A stretch of DNA of 64,000 bases from positions 4,898,001 to 4,962,000 of the forward strand of contig PYIU01000003.1 in the NCBI GenBank assembly GCA_003415625.1, in the 5' to 3' direction. The notes below the pieces were generated by a model. The model saw only the letters and a list, made by a program, of their open reading frames with translations. It had not been told where the DNA came from and ran no database searches. Both the position numbers and the translations under genes were made by a program. Each line of letters starts with the position of its first letter. The stretch's first letter is position 1. Source of the DNA: Aquanectria penicillioides. Lineage: Eukaryota > Ascomycota > Sordariomycetes > Hypocreales > Nectriaceae. Below are positions 12,433 to 24,408 of this stretch, one piece after another.

Positions 12433-14295
12433 TTATCGGATGGTCATCTGCTTAACCATGTCGGCCTTGCTGGAGGCGCCAGCGGCACCAATGCCGGCAG
12501 AGGCCCCAGCCTTCTTCTCGAACACCTTCCAGAACTTCAAGCTCTCATCGGCGGCTAAAGTGATTGTCAGTAATCAGCCTCTTTTACAATGAAATTCAAG
12601 CAATTATTCACTTACCGGCAGTTGCCAACATCTGGCCATCGGGGCTGAGGCAGCTGTGGAGGACTCGACTCTCGTGAGCCGGGATCTCGACATTGCGGAC
12701 GAGGGTAGGGTAGCTCCAAATGCTAAGAGAGTTATCAGGGAAACCGCTAGAGCTGACAATCTCGCGATGGTGAGGGCTCCAGCGAAGAGAAGTAACTTGG
12801 GAACCGGTGTCGATGCTGTTCACGCGGGCGCCAGAGGTCGAGTTCCAGAAGTGGATGTGGCGGTCATAAGAGCCTCCGCCAGTAGCGAGGAGGTTCATGT
12901 TCCAAGGGCACCAGGCGAGTGCCTTGACGGCAGCCTTGTGGTTGGTCTTGGTGAACTTGGGGACAGACAGAGAACGGGCGTCCCAGATAGAAACAAGGTT
13001 GTCGTTGCCACCAGTGGCGAGCTGCGCACCGTCGGATCGCCACTCCAGACCGCAGACCTCGGAGGTGTGAGAAACGAGCTCAGCAACCTTGTGCTCGGCG
13101 ATGCGGACATCGTGGTTGAAGACGAGGCCACTTCTAGCACCAGTAGACAAGAGATGCTTGTTCCAACCCATAACACCAACACGAGTGTCGTGACCAAACA
13201 TGCTGCGGATCTTCTGTGCCTCAGCAACATCCCAGATTTGGACTTCTCCAGTGCCAAGACCAACACTGACGTAGGCACCATCGCCAGACCACTTGACGCT
13301 GCTTACATAGGTATCTGGCGATGTCTCAAGGAGGCAGCTGACGCTGCCCTCATCAGCGGACCAAACATAGACGTTGCGCTCAAGGCCGATAGCAACCTGG
13401 TTGCCAGAGCTCCAATCAAGCAGGTTGAGATAGTAATCATCAATCAAACCAGGGGCGTCCAGGACGCGCTCAGGAGCAGTGGCAATGCGTCGGCGAAGCT
13501 GGGCAGAAGAGGAGCCAACGGGCTTCAAGGGTCGGTTATACTGCTGTCTGAGATCAATGGGCTTAGAAGACTCTGGAGCAGCAGGCTTAAACTCAAGGAT
13601 TCGCGTGTTCAGGCTAACACCACAAGCGTTGGCCAGGGAATCTTGATAAGCAACAGTGTTGGGAGAAGGGCGAGAGTATGTCTCAGATTCATCGTCGTTG
13701 ATGTTCAGGCTCTCAAGAGCGGCCATGGCCTCGTCGGCAGCAGTCGACAAAACGGATGAGCTCTCAGTGCTGGCGCTCTTAGGTCGCTGTCTGTCAGAGA
13801 GATCAAGTTTGCTGGAGCCAGCGTTGGAGATGGCGGAGCTGGCGCCTCGGTTAGGAATGAATCGGTCACCACCATAGTTCAGGGTAGTTTTAGCAGCTTT
13901 AGATCTCAAAGAGCCCTTCTTAGACTTAGCGCTGGAAGGAGTCTTGGCAAGTCCAGTACCGGTGAGTGTGAAGTCCGAAACTCCAAGCTCAAGAGCTCTG
14001 CGGGGTGTTTGCACACCTCGAGCGATGTTGGACTTGGGAGAATCACGGTGAGAGTTGGTGGATCGAGACAGGTGGGTCATGAGATTACCACCATAGGTGG
14101 ACTTGGTGGATGCCCGGAAGTCGCTACCGGACTGTTTCTCGGGGTGAAAGGGGATGAGTTGAGGTTGAGGGGGACATTGGTGGTTGATGACTTCTGACGA
14201 GGAGAGGGAGTCAGAGGCATCCGTCCGCCAGCGGTACGGGAGGTGAAGAGCCCCTTGTGAGACTTAATAGGAGTGGACACAGCAGCGGTGGCCAT
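12433..14295 (-). CDS. CDC20: APC/C activator Cdc20/Slp1, apparent one-base frameshift
   Basis: WD40 co-activator that delivers substrates to the anaphase-promoting complex and is the target of the spindle checkpoint. Minus-strand exons are 14295-12616 and 12554-12433 (61-nt intron). The corrected protein would be about 600 residues. Visible motifs are a C-box DRFIPNR (about residue 144), a Mad2-binding/KILR-type motif RILEFKP (about 232), seven WD40 blades (about 260-560, for example WSSGNQVAIGL and HTSEVCGLEWRSDGAQLATG) and the terminal Ile-Arg tail (MTIR) that docks on the APC/C. The reading frame shifts by one base near 14141-14144: codons 1-52 (MATAAVSTPI... to SSPFTP) lie in one frame and EKQSGSDFRAS onward in another. 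The total length is also one base short of a multiple of three. An annotation starting at the in-frame ATG at 14080 would lose about 72 residues. It shares a divergent promoter with the Kelch-BTB gene. Confidence 0.93.
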
Positions 14296-15057
14296 TGTGA
14301 GAGTGTAGGTGGGAAGCTCGTGTAAGTGGAATTTCCAGACGGATAGTGACTGAATGCGTCAAGAATCGAGCTTCGATAGTACCGAACGAGCTCCAAGAGA
14401 CTCTAGCTAAAGGTTCCTGGTTTGTTAGTATTACTGTTTCGTGATCAATGTTCGAAAAATCGGAAGTCCTGCACGAAGAGGTGGGCGAAGTCGGAGGGGC
14501 GATCAGATGGCCGGGCAACGGTCTGATCTAACGGACTTGCAAAGTATCTTCTGAAGTGGCGATTGAGGGAGCTGTAAAGCAAAGCATACGGCTCTGGAAT
14601 ATTGCAGGGAGCAGGGGATGAGAGGAGGTTTGCGGGTTGAAGGTGATGAGAGATGAGAAGTAGTATGGAAGCGATGCGATTCACGGTTTCCTTTTATTTA
14701 CATTGAGTCCCACTAGACACTTGTCCGGGCAACGGCAAGGATGACGTCGGGGACGCACAAAAATCCGCTCCGGAGAGGTGGGTCCCGATCGAGACCAATC
14801 ACACACGCACCAAGCCACATTGGGTCAGGGGTTTTGCATCGCGCCACAAATGAGGCTTCCAAATTCTCCATCCTGGGTAGGTGCAGGGCCTTCGAACGCA
14901 TCATCACCTTCCTCACCGACGACACACGACCACACTCGCAACACCCCTTAACTTCTGTTGGCACCGTATCCGTTCCCCTCAAGAAATCCGCTCAGCGCGA
15001 CGCGTCTCCAAGCCTGAGATGAACTGTTAGCGCCAGATACGCTCCCAGATTTGCGCC
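14296..15057. promoter_or_regulatory. Divergent promoter, CDC20 / Kelch-BTB gene
   Basis: A 762-bp spacer between the start codons of CDC20 (leftward) and the Kelch-BTB gene (rightward). Both core promoters and 5' leaders must lie within it. Overlapping short frames on both strands show no recognisable protein. I cannot assign individual elements. Confidence 0.6.
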
Positions 15058-17478
15058 ATGGCTCAACCTTCGACCCCCGCCCAAGCGCCGCAGTCCATCT
15101 TCGGCGGGCCGACCCCGGTCGCTGGATCAGCCCAGCAGTCTGCTCTTGTCAATCAGGCTTCGTCCAGCCTGACTGTACTTCAGCCGACTGCGACGCCATC
15201 TTCGACCACTTCACCGTCATCTTCATCAAACAACACCTACATTATGCCCAACTCCCCCGCAAAGGGCCGGTCGATCGCCGATGGATACCGCCCAAAGGTC
15301 ACCCGCACGCTAGGACAGAGACCCGCTTGTCTAGTAAACGCTTCAGTGACGTATTGTGGAAACAACCAGATATATGCCTTTGGCGGGTTCGACCAATATA
15401 CCGATGAAGTGTATAATCATGTCTTGAGGCTGGACCTCGTTAGCCACCAATGGAGTCTCGTCGACAACTACGGAGATATCCCAGGTGTCCGCATGGGTTA
15501 GCACATGTCCTTGAACCCCCAGTGTACTTGATACAGGTCGTGCTAACTTGCCGCGTGAAGGTCATACTGCAACACTCTACCAAGGAAACAAACTCCTTGT
15601 CTTCGGCGGGGAGAACGAGCATCGAACGTATTTATCCGATTTGATAATATTTGATCTCAAGACTGCACACTGGACTCAACCTCAAGTGTCTGGCCCTATC
15701 CCTAAAGGACGCGCCCGACATGCTGCAGTTCTCCACGAAGACAAATTGTTCGTGATTGGTGGAATCACTGGCCAGAACAACTATGTACTCGATGATATCT
15801 GCTATCTGGACCTCAAGACATTTACTTGGTCTAAGGCGTGGCGATTCGTCGGTCGATTTGATCATTCGGCATATATCTGGGGCGATCGGGTGTGGGTATT
15901 TGGAGGCTTAAGTGAAGACATGGACAAGATTAGCGACTTGTGGTGGCTTGACCTAAAAGGAAGCCCACAGTTTGATTCACGCCCACAAATCGGGGTGTTT
16001 GATCGAAGTTCAATCAGCAGCAGAGTGAGCGGGTCTCCTCGACCGCCATATACCATGACCCAGGCGCCGGTGGTTGGTGCGTCAGGATATGCTGCCAATT
16101 CCCGAACGGCTCAAGTTAATCCACCATCCTTCCAAGTCAAATCATACGCTCCTCTGGCTCCAGGGTCCATATCTGCTCTCAAATTCATGTCAGGCCCTTC
16201 TATACCATCACAGGGGTCCGGCATTCACTACCATGCCTATTCATCAGGTACACTCCTCGACTTTGTGACACCGGCTGCCACAATAACTCCGAGGGAATGT
16301 TCACTCTCTGCACTTGATCTCGGAACACTTCGCTGGCAAAAACTCGCTGAGGGCCGCGAGATATTCAAATCTGGTTATCGGTGGCACTACTGCACCATGA
16401 ATGAAGATGGCACGAAGGCTTGGCTGTTGGGCTGCCCGACGGATCCCGCCGCAACAGACCTGGGCCCGAACGGATACGAAGAATATCTCAGGTAAGACTT
16501 ATGATCAGGAAGTGGCGTATGTGCTTATGCTAATATTCCCTTGACAGTGACATCATGGAGATTGACCTCCGAAGATATGGCTTCCTTGGCGACAACCTTA
16601 CACCAGAACCTCATGCCGAATCAAGACCCTCGGGATTGACCAGGGTCATTGATCAACCCTCGAAGGGCCTCGGGGCGGATCTGGCAAAATTATTCAACCA
16701 ACCTCCGGAGACTGGCAGTGGGACTGATTTCATTGTTACAGCCCTAGCCGGCGATTGTGACGAAGACGAGACGCTCAGTTCTGGCCTGATTCGATCTGAC
16801 GAATCTCCCCGGGATCAGAACTGGCTCGCGGCCGACACACCGACATCTCCTCCCATTCACGTGCATAAACTCATCCTTCAGGCACGTTGGCCACATTTTG
16901 CACGTCTGTATAATGCTCAAATGGCCGAATTTCACACCAAAAAGATGCACATTCCCGAACCCTACACAGTTGTCAAGGCGTTTCTATATTATCTCTATAC
17001 AGATAGTATCCACGACACGTCTGATATGGACAGCGATGCGGCGACAAACCTCTCTGACGTAGCGGGTCTGTTAGTCATGTCTAACATCTACAACATTCCC
17101 CACCTCCGACTTCTCTGTGTAAACCGCTTGGCCAAGGAACTTGATGTCGATCATGCCTGCGTGATTTGGTACTGTGCGGGCCTAGCCAATGAAGAGTGGC
17201 TCCGCAAACGGTCTGCAGGCTTCTGCATGACCCATTGGGGCCGCATTGTTCGCACCCAAGGTTTCCTCCGACTACCACGCTCGGCCCTAGTTGAGCTGTC
17301 TCAAGAAATTGATATGGAGGGTCGCATTGTCGGTGGTGATGAGCCAGAGTGGGGTGGTATGGCGGGCCACTATGGTGAGGGTATTGACCATACTGCACGC
17401 AAAGAAAGCGTCAGCAGCAACCATACACAAATGCTCGAATCCGAAGCCGATGATGACGACGGCATGGAGTTAAACTGA
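15058..17478 (+). CDS. Kelch-repeat and BTB/POZ domain protein
   Basis: Exons 15058-15496, 15561-16491 and 16548-17478 give 766 residues with exact frame closure. A low-complexity N-terminus (1-85) is followed by Kelch propeller blades at about 95-300, each with the glycine doublet (YAFGGFD, VFGGENEH, VIGGITG, VFGGLSED), then a linker. A BTB/POZ-like region lies at about 515-615 (DFIVTALAGD, IHVHKLILQARWPHFARLYN, VKAFLYYLYTDS), followed by helices and an acidic C-terminus. The Kelch-then-BTB order recalls LZTR1 and possibly fission yeast Ral2, which act on Ras signalling; this is only a hypothesis from domain order. BTB proteins often serve as Cullin-3 adaptors. The start is the first ATG after the divergent spacer, in a gccATGG context. 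Its 3' end converges on SFP1. Confidence 0.88.
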
Positions 17479-19640
17479 ACACTTGCTTCCTGGACATACA
17501 TTCGCATACGAAAAGGGAGGAAAGAGGATGAAGAGGAACGAAACAAAAAGGAAAATATTGAAAAAAAGCACGATACCCGCGATGGAAACCAGCAAGAGAG
17601 AATAAGGTCCTACAGAGGCCATAGGGCGATCGTCACAAAGAACCCAATGACACCTAAAACAGCCCAACTCCACCCCCACCCTCGCCTTTTTTTTTTATGA
17701 GATATTCGATCTACACGATGTTACGTTCTGCACCAGCACGCATTGGGCTTCTTTTTTTCCTCGTCATATTTGCTTTTTCCTTTTTACCTTTGGGCCCTCA
17801 TGCCTTGAGCTGTTCTGTTGCCTTACCCTCCTTCCATATTTACACAGGAGATCCAAGGGCAATGCTGTTTTTCAGCTGTGGATCTTTCATCTTTTTTTTT
17901 CATCTTTTTTTTGGGCCCTTTGTCAGCGCCTCATGTCGGTGGATCCCTTGTTCTCTTGAGTCCGATGCTATCTATCTTGTATTGCTTCTGGTCTGCATCG
18001 CAGGGCGCTGGTTGTTGCAATGAGACTCGACGCTTTAGACCTTAAACTTGATGATGAATATACCATACCATGCCATGCCATGCCCTATTTAACCTGGCAC
18101 TACGCAGAAATTGGCACGAAGAGTAATTGGCACGAAGAGTAATTGGCACGAAGAGTAATTGGCCACTTAGCCATGATTGTTGCCAACCATAGCGGCTTTG
18201 CTCTCACCTGAAACCAACCTCGTCTCGAGTCTTCGCTTCCCATAGGCTTCGCAGGTTGTTGGATTGGGTATGCAGAAGCGACCGCTTCAGATCTGGTTCC
18301 CTGTCCTCAAAACAAGAACCGAGAGTTCAAGAAACCCTAGTGGTTTTCGAGAAGGCTACGTGCGTCCATATGGCAAAATTTATGGTTCGTGATCGGTTGT
18401 GTGAACAAGGGAACGGGGAGTGGTAGATTAAAGCCAAAGGCACCATCACCCTTCCCCAGAAGTCTATTGATGGATCAAAACAAAAACTCTCAAAATCAAC
18501 CATGTAGCAAAGAAGCCACGCGGCCCAGTCTATAACCTTGTGGCTTCGTCTCCTTTTTAGACAGACTCCTTGCCGCCCCAATTTTTTAATCCACGCCGGA
18601 AGTGACAGTCCTCGATACGGAAGTGCCCCATGGCACAGCCAGCCTACACCGGCGACAACAAAACAAACCGACAGCCACCTCGACACGGAAAAGCAACAAC
18701 GTAGTAAGTTTGGTGAGCGCAATAAACCAACGCGAAAAAGAGACGAAGTAAAAAGAAGGGGGTGGGGGGAGAGGGGTAAGGGGAGTAGACGAAACCACCA
18801 CACTGTTTTTTCGGGGGGCCGAGGGTCAAAAAAAAAAAAGGTTTCCCAACATTGCACATAAATACCATTTTCCTCTCCAAACTCGCAATTTTAACACACT
18901 CATAAGCTTTCAACAAAACCTAGCCACTTCCAAGCTCCCTCGTTGCCATACTACCCAGCACAGTCCAGCCTGGCGGGATAGCCATGCCCAAGAGGGTCAT
19001 GGGGCTGTGAGCTACCATACCCAAAAGTATTGGGGCCCATGTCCAGGCATCCAGCTCTGTCCAAAAGGAGAAGTGAACAACAACCCACATCCCTTTTCGT
19101 TTCTTTGTTTTTTTCAGAGTGGTGGCGATGGGCCAAGTGCCATCGGGTCGAACATTGGACAGTGGACTATTAGAAGTGGTGCGCCCAAGAAAGGGGAGCT
19201 TGAGAGAATCAAAAACTTTTGTTAGGGGGTCGCAATTCGCCAAGGGAATCAATCTCATATCTGTCATCTGAATAACCGTTTGTGTTTGCAGGGAATCCAA
19301 GTAAGAACCATCCGATGCATCAACGCCGTTGCGGAATGCCGTAAATCGATAAGGAAAACCAAAGGACCAAGGGGTATTGACAAGAAAAGACGGAGCTAAC
19401 ACGCTGCGATCTGATCGATCTCGCGATCCGGCACGAGTTGAGGGTGTAATGTCGTAAAGTTGCGTCAAGGTGAGGGAGGGGCTAGAGTGTAGGGGGGGGA
19501 GTGGCCTTTAGTTGTTTCCCGGTTTTCTCTCAAAGCCTTGCCTGCCAATTCAACTTGCAACATTGCCGACCAGTCGTGCCTTGCACAAGTGCTTCTACTA
19601 ACGGCACCAGATCCTCTGGCGGATAGTAGTCATTCCGTTT
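17479..19640. other. Convergent 3' spacer, Kelch-BTB / SFP1
   Basis: A 2.2-kb region between the stop codons of two convergent genes, so it should hold both 3' UTRs. It contains T-rich stretches around 17690-17920, a CCATG microsatellite near 18064-18084, a 16-bp tandem array (listed separately) and an A run near 18829. Open frames at 18327-18857 and 18920-19468 on the minus strand have no recognisable domain and I do not call them genes. Confidence 0.55.
18110..18165. repeat. 16-bp tandem repeat, 3.5 copies
   Basis: The unit ATTGGCACGAAGAGTA is present three times without mismatch (18110-18125, 18126-18141, 18142-18157) and then a half copy to about 18165. It follows a CCATG microsatellite by about 25 bp. 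It lies in the convergent 3' spacer, so it is probably transcribed as UTR or intergenic DNA. Confidence 0.9.
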
Positions 19641-22209
19641 CTACTGCATCATCTGGTCTTCACCTATTCCTGGGAGATTCATTCCAGCAGCTAGGGCCTG
19701 GAGCTTGAAGTCCGGGTTGCATGGTAGCGAATGGGCTTTGTGCTATCCTGAGTGTTAGAACGAGCACAGGGGTGCCAGGGTAAGGTGTGAGAGGAAACTT
19801 ACGTATTTTAATCCATTCAAGTTCTTATAACGCTTGCCACAGGTCTCACAACTGAAGGGCTTCTCTTTCTCCATGCCAAGTGTTCCGGGATATGGCGCGC
19901 TTGTCTCCGGGTTGACAATCGAAAAGGTGCCATCTCCGTTCTCGTGCAGCTGTTGTGTCTGGTGACCGTGCGTCTTGTGATACCTAGTTCCGAGTCATTA
20001 GTTTAATCTGCGTCATTCGAAGACACAACTCGCAGGCGTCAAGGGGTCTTACTTAAGGCCGTTTTGGTTCTTGTACGCTTTTTCACAACCAATAACGGGG
20101 CACTTGAAAGGTTTGTGTTCCTCGGGCATCATCATGCTCTGCAAGCGCTGCATTAGGGCCTTGTTGGCAGCCGGGTCAGAAAACTGGGCTTGGTTAAGCC
20201 CCAGCTGAGCCAGTTGAGCTTGGATCGATCGGTTCGCCGCCGGGAAAGCGCCGTTAGGGCTAAAGAGATGTTTCCCTGGGTCGTTGATGCAGAAGTTGGA
20301 GTCGTTGTTGTTCTGGTTGCCGCCAAAATTCATATCACCAATGTCGTTGGTGTTGCCACCCATAGGCATGCCTGGGAGATCTTCATCCATATCCACACCT
20401 TGATCCCTCCGAGGGAGTTGGCCCTGGTGGGTAGTGAGCGTGGGCGTGTTGACAGAAGAAACAGTGGGGTTGTTTTGGAGGCCAAAACTCGCGGCTGCAG
20501 GTGTAGGTGGCTGAGACGTTCGCAAGCCCTGGGTGAGACCAGAAGTGTTCATGTTCAACTGCGGGCGTTGCTGCTGTCCGAAGAGTTGCCTAGTTTGATG
20601 CATTCGCTGGCTGTCGTCCATTTCCATAGTGCCAACGGCATCATCCATTTCCATATCCGCCACGGCGTCCATCTCGTCGTTCAAGTTCGAGCCCAAACCA
20701 GTAGTAATATGCGCATCGTTAACACCCGAATTTTGTTGTCCACCCATCATCTGCATGCCAGACCCAGCAGCCCGGTTTTGCTGCCCAAGCTGGCCAACTG
20801 ACTGAGCATTCCCCTGGCCCGGGGTTGCCGAGTTGACCCGGGAGTTTGGCATCTTGGGCGCGCCCTGCATGCCCATCTGTGAAAACTGGGAAAAGGCATT
20901 GTTTCTGGCGGTATTCGGGCTCGGCTGGGTGTGAGCTTCTTCGTAGTGTTGGAGGAGATCGTGTAGGTTGGGTAGAATCTTGCCGCAGCAAGTGAAATCT
21001 CGCATAAAGTTCGCTTCGAGTTTGGGTAGGTACGACGATGAGTGGAAGGACGGCGACTGGTGAGTGCCAAAGGGTGAGGTGCCCTGCATCATAATACTAG
21101 AAACCCATAATTTCAGTAAAAAAGCAGAAAGAAGGGTGCCATCAGAATTGCATTGGTGCCCCGAGCCAGTGAGTGGACTGCATGCGCCGGACAGTCGCGG
21201 TGGTGCCCCGGTCTCCCCCTCTCAAAATGTCTCGCCACTCCGGACGGAAGCCGGATGGAACCCCCGACAGGGAGCGCGGGGATGAGAATGGGGACGGACT
21301 AGTCTGTCGGAACAGAGATGCGGGGTTTGATATTTGAGAAGAGGTTCGCATCGGCAAGGTAAACAGGGAAACGGTGATGATGTAGGTAGCCAGGGAGTGG
21401 AGTGGTGGTGTGCCCAACCTCGACAGATTCAAGAAAGTTGCGGGCAGATGGAAAGAAGTAGAGGGCTCGAAGAATATCACTTACTCGTCACGAACAAAGC
21501 TTCCAAAGGACATGCCGCCCCAGCTCATACCACCCATGAGACTGCCAGCGAGGGATTCTCTTCGGTTGCGGTTCACATTGTCACGGTTGGGGTTGTTCAC
21601 GGAAATGGGCTTTGAGCCGCCGCTGACAAACGAGTCACCGCGGGGACGGCCCATAGACGGGTCGAGCGCGGGTCCAGTCGTCATCGTGAGGTCGTCGTCG
21701 ATGTCGATATCGTGGTCGACAAGGCTAGGGTCGACGATAGCGAAAGGGTTGCAGTTGGAGGAGTTGGAAAGGTTGGCAAACGGCGAGGGTATTTGGGCAG
21801 CGCGCGGGGAGAAGGCGGCGATGGGGATGGACTTGGAGGAAGTGGTACCAGAGGCAGCGGGAGGAGTGGTAGTAGTAGTCTCAGCGGTAGCGGCAACGGT
21901 AGCCTGAGAGGCAGTGGTTGTGGTAGCGTCAGCGCCGGTGGGAAAATGACCGGTGGTAGGGGTCTCCGGCTGGGGCGACGGCGACTGCGTCAGCGAAGCC
22001 GAGTTAAGGGACCCAGGAGAGTCAGGGCCAGCAGCGGCGACGGCGAAGTGGGCAGTCGAGTCACAGGCACAGTCGCTGGCGGTGGCGGCGGAGACGGCGG
22101 CGGCGGAGGCGAGGGCGGGTGTGGGAGTGGATGTACAAGTGGAGGCCCATGCACGCGGCTCGTGGGTTTTGAGGGAATCGTTCTGGAACCACCTGAGTGC
22201 GCTTCGCAT
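19641..22209 (-). CDS. SFP1: SFP1-like C2H2 zinc-finger transcription regulator
   Basis: Nuclear regulator of the Sfp1 family, known in yeast to link TOR/nutrient signals to ribosomal-protein and ribosome-biogenesis genes. Minus-strand exons are 22209-21485, 21096-20053, 19983-19803 and 19742-19641, giving 683 residues. Family hallmarks are RDDIMMQGTSPFGTHQ across the first splice and an atypical N-terminal finger FTCCGKILPNLHDLLQHYEE (about 276-297). Gln/Asn-rich and acidic linkers follow. Two C-terminal fingers (CPVIGCEKAYKNQNGLKYH, about 574-597; CETCGKRYKNLNGLKYHKAH, about 635-654) are each interrupted by an intron after NGLK/NGLKY. The extreme N-terminus is uncertain: the frame stays open upstream with another ATG at 22395, which would translate the GAGGGT array as a His-Pro repeat. 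I chose 22209 as the less repetitive start. Confidence 0.9.
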
Positions 22210-22283
22210 ACTAAGAACAAGGCAAGAAGCCTGAGATGCCAAAACTAGAGCACGCAAAAATGGGGGAGGGTAAGAAGTGAGGC

Positions 22284-22318
<35 letters not shown>

Positions 22319-22319
22319 C
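22284..22319. repeat. GAGGGT hexamer array, G-quadruplex candidate
   Basis: Five perfect GAGGGT units (22284-22313) plus one GAGGGC, followed by degenerate GAGAGT units. Six GGG runs at 6-nt spacing on the plus strand fit the G-quadruplex pattern. The array lies 75-110 bp upstream of the chosen SFP1 start, so the SFP1 leader would read as an ACCCTC pyrimidine-rich repeat and the G-rich strand would be the template. Confidence 0.85.
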
Positions 22320-24372
22320 GAGAGTGAGAGCGAGAGTGCGAGTCTGAGGGTACAAGCCAGCAGAGCCCAGTACTGTGCTGTGCGTTGCGCGTCATCCAAG
22401 ACGGTGTGGTTGCTTGGCTGGGTTCGTCAGGGCCCCCCGTTATAACTTTTGGGCGGCGCTGGGCAGGCTTCAGCAAGTAGCCAGGTGCGGTAAAAGTACC
22501 AAGTGCACCTTGTGGTTGACTTTTGGTATGCTTCGCTGAGTCCCCCTGATCGACTGGGTGGATGACTGATGGGCACCTTTATGACCGAAGCCTCCTTCTC
22601 CAGCCTCTATTCGTTGCTTCTTTCTAGCTGAGAAGGACCTGTTGGGGGCCGCTTGGATGTTTCGCGTGCGTCGTTGGTGTCAGAGCTTGGGCTCGATCGT
22701 GCGTTTTGGTTGATGAGGTGCTGGGACCTGAGGCGATGGCTGCAGCCCTGGGCCTGAACGAAGTAGGTGAGCGGCTGGTGTAAGCCAGCTTTCGGAAGTG
22801 TCCGCTTGGCCTAGCTTTTGCTTTGTAGCTTAACGAGGCAGTGGGAATGTGCGACTGTATCGGTCAGGGAGCTACACAGTCCTAGGGCCGTCGTATGGAT
22901 GGAATGGGTGTGTATGATTGATGCAGACGATTCAACAAGTTATGGTAAAGGTGACACAAGAGGCCATCGAGCGAAAGGGAAGACAGCAGAGCGAGCGAGG
23001 GAGAGGAGCCGAGGTGATGGAGGATTCACGAGACACTCGGTAGATATGGAACGAGCAGGTATGTATAAGATAATCAGAGCGTCGGTGGCGGAACAGAGCG
23101 ATCATTATAGTAGTCGGTCTCCATCAAAAGGTGGTATCGTCTTAGTCGTCACCACCTGGTTGGTAGTGCAGAGCATGTAGGTATTGCAGAGGAGACCGCT
23201 AGCCCCGCCATAGCAAATAAGAGATGATTGGGGGGGATGGATGCTTCTGGTGCTGTTATCGAGTGTCCAGACGCTGATTTGTTGCTTCTAGTGCTACTTG
23301 AGTAGCTGGCATACGTGGGAACGCCTTCTAAATGTCGGCGCATGTTTCTATTCCCCCATGTCAAAGATGGTGCTTGGTGCTGGGTGCTGCGCGATGCTTC
23401 CAGGGCTTGGTCCCAGCAGGTGATGGTGGATGGACACAGATGGAGACCGTCAAGTGGTTGTGGATCAATCAAGGCCGTCGTCGGCCACGTCGGGTGGGGC
23501 TACCCAACACAAGAGCAGGGACCGGCTTTGTGGCAGGCGCGGGCAGGGGAAGTGAGGGCAAGTGCCCACCCAAGGCATGAGACAGGATGAGGTAGGTGCA
23601 GTGTTGGGTTAGGACGAGGCAGGTACCTATAGGTACAGCCTACCTAGGTACCCGACACAGTGCACTTCCTGCCTAAGGCACCGACTTGACCAATATTAGT
23701 CAAGGAGCCATTACGATCAGCGTTTTCAGCTCGTGAAAGACCAGGAAGCATCCGGAGGTGATAGTTTGATTGCATCGACACTTTCATTGGGACCCCAGGT
23801 ACATTTTGGGTGCTTTAACTTCGTTCACCTGGAGCCTTGAAGGCATTGATTGCCCCTCCTGTATTTATTTCTTCGACTTGCTGCCAAATTTGAAGGTCTT
23901 GTTTCCAATTTTGTCTTCTTCCCCACCCATCAAAGTGGATTAGTCCCCAATGGATACTCGGCAGGTGCCGTCAAGAGGTTGCTTCAGGTGGATTAGCCTG
24001 TTGCACCACAGGTGGACGGACGGCGGTACCTACGGTTTTGGGAGAGGTGACAAGCAGGCACCACCCAGACATTTGCCGGTAGGACTTGATTTCAGCATTG
24101 ACACAGGGGACAAACTTCGTTCATGCCGCGTTTGCAATCTCATCGAGAGGCCGATGCTAGTGGGTCTCCACGTCAATCGCTCAAAACCATCGCGGACGGT
24201 CCACCAGGACAGGTCTCCCTCGTTGTCGGTGAAGAATACGAAAGAACTCCAAGGTAGGTAAAGGCGTTAGTGGGTGGCCTGCCCTCTTCCTCTCTCCAGG
24301 CATTTATTCACCTAGTACGGGTGAGCGGTCACCAATCTCCAGTTCGCTCCAGCCGAGCCTACCGAGGTTGGC

Positions 24373-24408
24373 GAGAGCTGGAGCTGGAGCTGGAGCTGGA
24401 GCTGGAGT
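24373..24408. repeat. GGAGCT microsatellite
   Basis: About five tandem GGAGCT/AGCTGG hexamers followed by degenerate GGAGTC/AGTCGG units. The flanking sequence shows no gene. It is simple-sequence DNA with no assigned role. Confidence 0.75.

Noticed and set aside
12656..13759. 367-codon frame on the plus strand opposite CDC20
   Set aside because: An antisense shadow of the WD40-coding exon; its translation has no independent features.
14194..14237. 44-nt intron that would repair the CDC20 frame (GTACCG donor, CAG acceptor, CTGAC branch)
   Set aside because: It would remove the coding-like stretch RMPLTPSPRQ and replace the following segment by an unnatural reading; a missing base at the C run gives a better protein. 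Kept as an alternative to test.
18327..19468. Two minus-strand frames of 176 and 182 codons between the Kelch-BTB gene and SFP1
   Set aside because: They lie where two 3' UTRs are expected and show no domain or coding-like pattern.
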